From the NCBI GenBank assembly GCA_025667525.1, contig CM046877.1:260249706-260313705 (forward strand): a DNA stretch of 64,000 nucleotides, given 5' to 3'. A program made the position numbers and the translations under genes. A model generated the notes under the pieces. The model worked only from the letters and a program-made list of their open reading frames with translations, made no database searches and had not been told where the DNA came from. This document shows positions 55,182-64,000 of this stretch, piece after piece. This DNA is from Glebionis coronaria (taxonomy: Eukaryota; Streptophyta; Magnoliopsida; Asterales; Asteraceae). The first letter of the stretch is position 1; each line of letters begins with the position of its first letter.

Positions 55182-58117
55182 CAAAGCATACAAGGAAAAA
55201 TGTTTAAACATTACTTGACCATAAAAGGAAAATACCGGAATCAAACATCGGTAGTCCAAAAGTAAAGCTCATCACACACAAACATAGTATAATAAAGGAA
55301 AGGACTAAACAATGTCAATAGCAAATGTATCATAAGAAAGGAAATGCATAAAGTAAAGAAGGCTAGAAAGCTTCCAGTACATATGCACGTACTCTTAATG
55401 TCTACGAGCGTCCCTGAGTACATGCCGTTTAGGGAACATAGAAAAGGAAAACGGCTGAGCAATACACTCAGTGCACGGATGTACAATAAAGCATGAATAG
55501 GATAAGCATATAACATATAACAGCGGAAGAAAACTAAGTCCCGAGTAAACTGGTTAAGTCTTGATAAAACTGGTTTTATAGTTTGAAAGCTTTATGTTTA
55601 TCTTGTAAAAACTGTTTATCATATTTTACCATTAGCCAATATAGGTCATGAAAATCCACCGTGCATGAATACTTGGAGGGGTGACCTCATCATGCAAATT
55701 AGAGGGGCTACCTCTAATTTAATATACTGGTTTTTGGGTAGGAGGGATCAGCTCCTTGTGAAGGATGCAAGGCACACACCACATTCACCATGAAATCCTG
55801 ACTGAAATCATGTAACTAGGATGCACCCATACTCCCCACATGATAAATATAATATAAATGGCCAAAAGCTGAAGGGACGCCACGAGCAATCACTTCGTCG
55901 TGGTGAAGTCATAACATTAGTGCCTCTAATGTTATGGTTATGGTACCTCCATAACTAGGTGAAACTGGTCATGCATGTATATGGCTATAGGTATTCTTAA
56001 TTAAACATAAGCAAATCAAATACGTAACTTATACTACGGGAAAACATTTAGCAGCATACGTGGAATCCTAATAAGGAAAGAATGTCCATACTGAAAGGAC
56101 GGGAATCCGTACCTTATGTCCAGTGAACGAAGGAGATGAACTGAGAGGAATCCTACTTCCGTATCACTAGTGCTACATAAATACATACATGAATAAGTAT
56201 TTGCTTACTAAATACGTAGCTGGTTCTATGTCATGTCTTAGCTTATTTTATATGTTCTTACCATGTTTTACTGTTTAAAGCCTTAAACTGTGTTTATCTT
56301 ATATTCTGTTTAATCTAATTAAGTATTTCTGGTATTTCATGTATTATTATACTTACTGTGTAATAATAAGTAACTTTCCAAAAATAGCGGGTTTCCTAAA
56401 ATAGAAAGTTTCCAAAAATAGAAAGTTTCCAAAAATAGAAAGTTACCAAAAATAGAAAGTTTTAAAAAATAGAAAGTTTCCAAAAATAGAAAGTTTCCAA
56501 AAATAGAAAGTTTCCAAAAATAGAATTACTGCTTAAAATAGATAAGTTTCTAAAAATAGAAAGTTTCCATAAATAGATCAGCTGCCTTAATTAAATAAGT
56601 TTCCATAAGTAGATTAGCTGCCTGAAATAAATAAGTTTCTAAAAATAGAAGGTTTCCATAAATAGATTAGTTGCCTTATTTAATTAAGTTTCTAAAAATA
56701 GAAAGTTTCCATAATTAGAAATAAGCTTGTTAAATAAGCTAAGTATATAAGCCTAATTATTTTCATGATTATTTTCTAAGTCATATGATATAATGTATAG
56801 TTTATTAATAATTTCATGTAATTAAAATAAACTATAGGCTAAGATATTTAATTAAAGTATAACATGTTTTTAATTAAATAAAGTTAAATACTTAGGTTAA
56901 AACATGTATTATTATTTATTAATAATATAACCTAAGTCATGTTAATTAATTAATTATAACCATGGTTTTTAAATAATTAATTAATTATAAGTCTAAAATA
57001 TAAAAATACTTAGGTTAATTAATTTCATGTTTATTAATAATTAAAATAACCTAAGTCATGTTATTAAAATAATCATGTCATGTTATTAATTTAATTTTAA
57101 CATAAGATCATAAAAATAAAAAAACTAAACATACACCATGAACCAGATCTTGACTAAGAACCATGAACCGGACATGAAATCGACACCATAACCCGAACCA
57201 AGTCGGGGTACCCCTTGTCTTGATGCTGTCGTGGGACCCACACCAACCAACCGGGACCATATGGTCTCAGTGGTGGTCAAGTGGCCCAACCGAGACCCTC
57301 TTGTGTTCGGTGTAGGCTGCGGCCAAAACAAAACACCCCTAAACATCCCTTTTGATTTTATTCCAACCCTAATTCATGTTAGATATATGATTTAATTAGG
57401 TTTTATAAAAAAACATAACGTGTTCTTAATTAATTAAAAGATTAAATCAAAAGGAAAAAGGTTTAAATGATTTACCGAACACGTGGATCTAAATAACGAT
57501 GAACAAACACGAACACCAACAACAACTCCAAGATCCAAGATCAACAAACACCCCTTTTGGTGTTTTGAAGGTGGCGGCCAAAAGAGAAAAAGAAGGAGGA
57601 GAGGAGGATTTTAGGTTTTCTGTAAAATCTTCTATAAAACAATAATGAGTAGTGTAATTTCCTTAACCTCCTTTTTAGTTAAAAATTGAAATGGGCTTGG
57701 CCCATTTATTCCTTGTAGCCGCGGGTAGGGGGCCCCACATGGGGTACCCGTACCTTTTTCTGTGTCTCGATGTTTAGTTATTCGTTCGTGATTATTTGTG
57801 TTCGCGTTTTATGTGTTCTCGTTATGTAATTATCGTGATCTAATATATTTATTTCCGCTCGTAATAAATATATATATGTAATTACTAATAGTTCGTGTTT
57901 TAATTACATTCATGATTTCATGATCGCATGTTCGTGATTAATTACTGTCAAATAATTATTACGTGTTCGTGCGTAGTAAATACTTATCGTGTTCTAACAC
58001 GTACGTAATACGTAAAATCCTAACACGTAATCGTAATCATGCTATATTAGGAAAGTTTTAATCTAGTACGTACGATCTTAAGGGCACTATTCATGGTAAA
58101 AGCATGCGGGTATTACA
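55182..58117 (-). repeat. 5' LTR of Tekay-1, main part
   Basis: It continues the LTR after the GTCAT duplication and matches 39453-42373 with scattered changes. It ends GGGTATTACA on the + strand. It carries the 17-base repeat block (56375-56710), the palindrome at 57250-57271 with one pair broken, and the ACGT-rich end (about 57760-58080). Confidence 0.88.
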
Positions 58118-58725
58118 CATCTAGCCTTGTGTCTGAAAATGGTGAAGTAGGCAACATTGTGAAGATTGATTCAAGCTTTCGATTAGAACTCGACATCTAG
58201 CCTTGTGTCGGAAAATGGTGAAGTAGGCAACGTTGTGAAGATTGGTTCTAGCTTTGGATTAGAACTCGACATCTAGCCTTGTGTCATAAAATGGTGAAGT
58301 TGGCGACGTTGTGTAGATTGGTCCTATCTAAGATTAGGTCTTGAAATTTAGCTTAGTATCGGAAAATAATGTAAGCGACTTGTAAGGTTTTCTCCTCCAA
58401 GAAGGGAGCTTGTGGATATAGTGGAAATCTCGAGTAAGGTGTACTCGAGGAGTGGAGTAGGAACGAGGATAGAGCCTCGTTGTCGAACCACTATAAATCT
58501 TGGTGTCTTCCTACTAGGTTGTTTCTTTCCTTACCCATTACTTACATTCATTATCATTACACTTACTACATATTGTTAATTCATTAGAATTGAACCTAAT
58601 CATTATGAAACTAGCTTTCAAGTAAATGATAGTTTTAGCACTCACCTAATTGAAAGGAATTTTAATTAGGAGATAAACCGATGAGAAACTATTCAACCCC
58701 CCCCCCCCCCCTTCTAGTTTCTACA
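58118..58725 (+). repeat. Copia 3' LTR, right part
   Basis: After the CATCT duplication the copia LTR resumes with 76-base tandem units (CATCTAGCCTTGTGTC at 58118, 58194 and 58270), which continue the unit cut at 39399. It ends near a run of 15 C (58697-58711) followed by TTCTAGTTTCTACA. A CTATTCAACCCCCC string near the LTR end is typical of this copia group. The exact last base is uncertain. Confidence 0.6.
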
Positions 58726-59222
58726 TACATGTTAGAGAGGAGAAATGTGTGATAAAAGATCAAATATAGAGAGAAGGATAGAGATAGTATGATAGAATGG
58801 ATGAGGTATAAGGATGGATAATGCTTGGTATTAATAGGCACCATGCTTAGCAATGCACACACCCCACTGACCCAAATCGATTTAGGTCCGTCTTTATACC
58901 ATTTAGGTCCGTGGGAGATGACTTTGGTTTTTCCATAAATACCAAATATCTTGGCCAAGATTACGGTCAATGTCATTACTACCTTATAGTTGACTTTCAT
59001 AATCAGATTTATTAGAGTGTGCATGTACCATTTTTGTACTTGGAACATTATAAAAAAATCATAACTTCAGAAAAAGACGTGTAGTAATGTGAGAAGTGTG
59101 TTGAGAGAAAATATGGTTACATGTAACTTGTACATTTTACGTTATATATGAAAAGTTACATGTTTATCATCAACAAAACAAACAAGGATGTATAGATTAA
59201 ATATCCTAATATTTGCACTAAC
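58726..59222 (-). repeat. Partial 3' LTR of a minus-strand copia element
   Basis: On the minus strand it starts TGTTAGTGCAAATATTAGG at 59222, directly after a purine tract, and runs leftward until the plus-strand copia LTR. The rest of this LTR is missing from the window, so the plus-strand copia element probably inserted into it. Confidence 0.55.
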
Positions 59223-61553
59223 AATCTCCCTCTTTTTGATGTTGACAAAATTTTTAAACGTAACAGATAGTAAAGTGTAAAAGTTACTTATGTCCTTCCC
59301 ACTTTAAAAACACCTTCTTTGTTTACAATCTTCTCCCCCTTTTGTAGAAACAAAAAGATGAGGATAAAAGAAGAATCATTTTAGAGAGAGATTTTGAATT
59401 TCGATAACTTTAAATTGAAAATCTAGATAGAAAATGATTTTCATATACCCCCATCGGTTTATACTCCCTCAAAATAGGAGAATCAGGGAAGACATGGATT
59501 ATAAAAACCGACAAAAAAAGGTTAGAAAGAGATATATAGAATGACTGATAAATTCTGCAAACAAAGATGATAGTGAGAGAAATAGATTAATGTAGTGGTT
59601 GTTTATGACTCATCTCAAATAAGTAGAAGAATTTGCATGTGCTCCACATTGATCTATGTTGATCACTAATGGATCCATAGATCGAATTAAGAGACTTAAC
59701 CAGCATCAAGATTACATGAGAAAGATAATAGATGTAGAGACACAAGAGGTGTGTTTAACCTACATGAAAGTTAGATGAGAAAAAAAGTAGATGTAGAAAC
59801 AGAAAGAAGTGTTCAAGAGTAAGAATGATGTTGAATTAGTGCATCCCCCCCCCCCCCCCCTTTGATGGTTGTCTCCCTCGTTCGAGGCGTCAAGTGTTGA
59901 TTGAAAGGAAATAATGCAAAACAGTGTTCATCCTTGAAATGGATAAATACATGAGAGATGGAATCCCTTGATATAAGGCGCTAAGATAAACCTACATAAC
60001 AGAAACATAGTGCAAAAATTTTTATAATACATGTCATATCCTTTAATGTAACCTTCATCCTTAGATAAGTTTTCCATATACATTCAAATGCATATGATGA
60101 TGAACCTATAAGACAGAAGTGGTTAATGCAAATTCGTGTATTACACAATAAGGTGTGTATAATAGTGACCCTGCAAGAAAATGATTAGCACAAAACATAT
60201 ATTCCATCTTATGATGAAGATGAAGTATAAGATTTACTCAACAAAGACTCAATGGAAGATCCCCCTTGCATGAAGCACTAACAAAGTAAGAAATGGTCAC
60301 GAGCTACAAAAATGTGTTAGAGGTGTGCTACAAAACAAAGTTAGTATACAACTGCACATATAAAACAAAATCACACACTAACAAAAAATTTGAGTATAAA
60401 GAGGAGAGACACAAAAATTGGATTTTAACTTTCAGATATGTCAAAAAATTTTGCAAGTTAAGAAAAAGGTAAGTGGGCTTATAGATAAAAAAGAGAGCCT
60501 AACTTATTTTTGGGGACATAGAATATTATGATGACCAAGAGAGAAAAGAGATGCCCAAATAATATAAGTAAATACTTGAGAAGACTACTCCACAAATGTT
60601 CTTGGAGGACTTCTAGTCATTAAAAGAAGAAGGAGTAAATACAAAGACATATAGAAAGAGATATGACATAAAAAAATGAAATTACATCATCAATATGTTT
60701 TGAGTGGTGGAGAATGAATCGGGTTGACAAGGCAACAAGTTTTGACGCAGATTCAGATATTGTGTTTTATAGAGGGCTTTCGAGAGGATCCAGAAGCTAT
60801 AGGCATGGTAGTAACGGAGGTGATTTATAAATATTTGAGAGGTTTGGTTTGTGATGGTGATGAAAGAAAGAATAAGTGGGTTTAGATATAGGGGATCTGA
60901 GAAGAATTAAAAAAGCAAGAATTGGATTTAAAAGTAGAATGAATTGTTATATTGGTGGAAGAGTGTGTGGTACACTTAAATGAACTATTGAAAATGAGGA
61001 TTGCAAACGTAGGAAAAATAAACAAGGCTGCTGAACTAGCAGACCCAAATTAATGGGCAGCAGACCCAAATGACTTGGGTCTGCAAGGTCCGTATGTCTC
61101 TGAGGTAGACAGAAAGAAATGATAAATTAGGATGTGAAACACGTCATCTCAATATTGTGACTCTCTACTGAGAAAGAGGATGAAGTAAGGCATAGATTCC
61201 CTAAATAATGATGAATAGAATGAACCTCATCTCCTCACGAATGTTGGTGACGAGGTTTTGTGTGTAGCGACAATGATCACACACATGAGGGTGAGAGGTG
61301 GATGAGAAAGTGGAGGTCTCATATATGATTGAAGCCGTTGGGATTTATTGATGTGCATTTGAACCATATCGGTAGGTGCATAAAGTTGATCAAGTTCTTT
61401 GAGGCGATGTTGTCTAGAACGAGAATGACACTAAAGGGTGAGTGTTGTGGAGAAGGTTTCATGGTTGGTCCATATGAGGGTGGAAATGAGGTGGTGAAAG
61501 TAAGAAGATGTTTGTGGAATGACATGATACGAAGTATGTGGTGGAGGTGACAC
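59223..61553 (-). mobile_element. 3' internal region of the minus-strand copia element, non-coding remnant
   Basis: On the minus strand the polypurine tract AAAAAGAGGGAGAT (59223-59236) precedes the LTR. A second tract, CAAAAGGGGGAGAA (about 59330-59343), lies further in, as in SIRE-type elements. No long reading frame is found. A run of 16 C lies at 59845-59860. A 104-codon minus-strand frame at 61319-61633 is not recognisable. The upstream border near 61550 is judged only from a change of sequence character. Confidence 0.45.
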
Positions 61554-64000
61554 TCTAACACCCCCAAACTATATGCGCAGCGGAAATATAATATTTGGGT
61601 GTAGGCAGTTATTATCACACAATAGTCATGCAAAACGACTCAAAAGAGGCGTTGAAAAATTTACATTTATAAAAATGTACAACAACGAAATCTAAATAGT
61701 TTTTCAACCCAAAAGCTACAAAAAAGTTGCATTTAGGCCCCCACTGAATCTTAACCAAATTACCAACTTCATACACTTTAAACAAGACAAGTTTTAATTG
61801 TTTTAAGTAAAAAGGGAGGAAACCTTAATAGACAACAAAAGTCGCAACAACATTGCATAGCATGCTCCGCCACATCCTAGCCTTGATTACCTGAAACACA
61901 TGCTTAAAAGGGTCAAAAAATAATGTTGAGCGAAATCTATAGGTTTTTCAATCACATTTGAACATAAGTGGATAAAATTCATTCACGATCATTCATAGAG
62001 TTGTCGATCAAACAATCTATTATTCAAGGTTATTATCTTTAGCAATAGCTAATAATTGTTTTTAAGCTCATGACACCGATCCATTAACTTAATCACCCGC
62101 GTCCATAGACCGGCATGATCACAGTGAAACCATTGTCCCTTTTAAAGGCATTAGTTGCAATTAATCCTTTTTTCTCATACAAAATATCCGTACGCAGAGG
62201 GTACTCAACGTATAACTCTCGTATCAAATTGGGTCGTCAATCCCGTAGTACCACAAATTGTATAAGCGGCTATTTCCAATTCAAAAAATAACTAAACAAT
62301 AACTAACGGTTCATCAAATTAGGGACTTTTTGTAACTAGGTAGTCAACACAATTCAAGGCAACATTCGGGTCCAACAATAATTAATGACTTATGTTCATT
62401 TTAATTTAAATAGCATGTAACCCCATCGCGGTTAAAAACATTTGAATTAAGTAAAAAACGAGGCTATAGACTCTCCTTATGTAGAAATATTAGTCGAACT
62501 ACAGGAAAACGATCACCGACGATGAGGATACCCGGGAAATTCGATCACAACACCTAGCGAATAAACGCGTAATGAGTCAACTCATTTATATAATATTAGG
62601 TACTGAATAAAATTTAAATAAAGTCAATCGTGACTTCTAAAAACTCACGCCAAAATCCGAACAAGTGATAATTACTAGACTCATACCATTTTTCTACTTT
62701 ACTAAAGTATTACTCATTTTACAATTCTGCCGGTACATACTAAATGTACGGGTTGTTCTCCTATACTTAGACATCACCAAAAAATATGAAAATATTTTTA
62801 AAATTCATTTACAACTTGTAAAAAGTACATATTAAATTTCATAAAAAGTTTTCACTTTTAAGAGCTACTGCTCATCACATTACTAAACTCAAAATTTCGG
62901 GCAGTTTTGTTCACTTGTAATGCGACACTACTTTGACTTACTTAGTCAACACCATTTGAAAATCCGACTCCTAAGTGTGAGAATAGACTCAAAACCCTAG
63001 GTTTAGAGCTAAAGAACAACTGTCAACCATTTTTAAAACTCTAGTTATATTCCCTGAGATTTGACCTAAAATCGAAAACAATTTCGGATTATGTCGACTT
63101 TCATCTCCCGGTACACGAAAATTCAAAGTAGCATAACTTTTCACTTGTTTGGAGTTAAAAGCTCTATCTTATACCGAAACGAAGATAAAAAGAAGCTCTA
63201 AAATTATATCTAATCCTTAAGACCTGTTCTTAGACTTAATACCACTAAAATTAACCTTAACATTCTGTTTGAAAATGACACTTTAAAAATCATAACAAAT
63301 CACCATTCCAATCACTTCTAATGATTCCTAGACCTATTCTAACGTTATATAAACATAATAAACTAATCCTATTATCCTATATCACTTGTATGATAAATAA
63401 TTCACAAAAAACCATTTCATAAACTACACATGCAATGTGATTAACTTAATTAAAAACATCAAAAACATGGTTATAAACACATATCCATGCTCAAAATAAA
63501 TCAACATCAAAGAAACACCAAACACCCCATTGGGCCGCGGGTTTCAAAGAACCAAAACACAATCAAAAATTTGTTACAATAATTTTAAATCAATACCCCA
63601 TGTTTAGAATCACTAGATTTAAACATGCATTCAAAAAAATCACTTCAAAACCCATTAGTTCATAATATTTTAATTTTGGAAAAATCAAGTTGATGCATGT
63701 GTGTTTTTTATTAGATTAAAACACTTACAATGGAAATTGAAGGAGTGGTCTTTTATTATTTTCCTCAAAAACCCAAGAAAAAATGACGATGGTGGTGGAG
63801 TACCCGACAGTCAAAGAGAGAGAAAGGAGAGATTGAAAATTTTTAAAATGAGTTTTATGAAGTGTATGGGATTGTTTGTTTGTTTTGTAAAAAGGTGGGA
63901 GGGTCTAATTTGACAACTTGGCTAACTTTTGCCCTCAAAATTAAACGACAAATTTTAAAGAGCGGGAATCGACTTACTAGTCGTTTTTGAATTTTTGTGG
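61554..64000 (-). repeat. Probable LTR fragment of another Ty3/gypsy element, unresolved
   Basis: It opens with TCTAACACCCCCAAACT and soon has GCAGCGGAAATA, as in Tekay LTRs (TGTAACACCCC, then AGCGGAAG). A TTGAGCGAAATC segment then lies at about the place of their GCTGAGC segment. It is AT-rich and has no supported gene. It runs past the window edge, so the second end, target duplication and family cannot be checked. Confidence 0.35.

Larger units (their letters stand above)
39400..58117 (-). mobile_element. Tekay-1: complete but dead minus-strand chromovirus, split by nested element 2
   Basis: The element is flanked by CATCT (39395-39399 and 58118-58122) and inserted in the copia LTR. On the minus strand the order is 5' LTR (58117 to 47687, interrupted), initiator-Met primer site, gag, protease, RT-RNase H, integrase, chromodomain, polypurine tract and 3' LTR (42373 to 39400). 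Without the nested insertion the LTRs are about 2989 and 2974 bp. The C-terminal chromodomain and the Met primer identify a Tekay-type chromovirus. At least five stop codons and two frameshifts interrupt the genes. Confidence 0.9.

Noticed and set aside
58689..59048. 119-codon minus-strand ORF across the copia LTR junction
   Set aside because: It spans the C run and the border of two different LTRs, so it cannot be an evolved gene.
61319..61633. 104-codon minus-strand ORF
   Set aside because: No recognisable domain, and it crosses the apparent border at about 61554. It may be a scrap of an accessory gene, but I cannot support it.
63701..63913. 70-codon ORF near the right edge
   Set aside because: Low-complexity composition in AT-rich repeat sequence, with no domain.

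Overview
This window looks like nuclear heterochromatin from a flowering plant. It is AT-rich, has no ordinary host gene that I can see, and is built almost entirely from LTR retrotransposons nested inside one another. The gag, protease-tail and Cys-rich proteins resemble predicted retroelement proteins that I remember from Asteraceae genomes (Tanacetum, Artemisia). That memory is unverified, so the family assignment is only moderately supported.

Layout. (1) 1-32708 is a tandem, LTR-sharing array of Athila-like Ty3/gypsy elements in + orientation: LTR A (cut by the window edge), internal A with a broken gag-protease gene, LTR B (8388-11887, a divergent type), internal B without coding sequence, LTR C (23031-26906), a short mosaic internal C, and LTR D (28850-32708). 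(2) Internal B is split by a complete younger element, nested element 1 (13040-22103, 5-bp target duplication GTATC), with an intact 1063-residue gag-protease ORF and no polymerase. (3) 32709-35824 is the 5' LTR, primer site and a little leader of a minus-strand Tekay-type chromovirus (Tekay-2). The Athila array ends inside its leader. (4) 35825-39399 plus 58118 to about 58725 is the 3' end of a plus-strand SIRE/Maximus-like Ty1/copia element, with two related small ORFs, purine tracts and an LTR. (5) That LTR is interrupted by a complete minus-strand Tekay chromovirus (Tekay-1, 39400-58117, target duplication CATCT). It carries gag, protease, RT, RNase H, integrase and chromodomain, all wrecked by stops and frameshifts. 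(6) The 5' LTR of Tekay-1 is itself interrupted by nested element 2 (47740-55176, target duplication GTCAT). This is a sister of nested element 1, but it encodes a Cys-rich protein with an acidic tail in place of capsid and protease. (7) About 58726-61553 is the 3' end of a minus-strand copia element. (8) 61554-64000 is an unresolved LTR-like, AT-rich tract.

How it fits together. The Athila-like and TGATAGG-LTR families have tRNA-Asp-type primer sites and polypurine tracts but encode no reverse transcriptase or integrase, so they must have moved with enzymes supplied in trans. They share a 3' module after the coding stop: a CGAGTC/GACTCG hairpin, a TGGG/CCCA hairpin, a purine tract, a variable hairpin, and an AAACATTG/CAATGTTT hairpin. 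Pairing in this module and in the LTR-terminal hairpins is kept while bases change. The most interesting observations are these structured elements, the alternative coding cassette of nested element 2, the conserved tail with paired FDPG/FDPS motifs, three frame-consistent intron-like segments in the Tekay-1 gag, and a duplicated HxGxxCxCC ORF in the copia element. All comparisons were made by eye; no alignment or database search was run.
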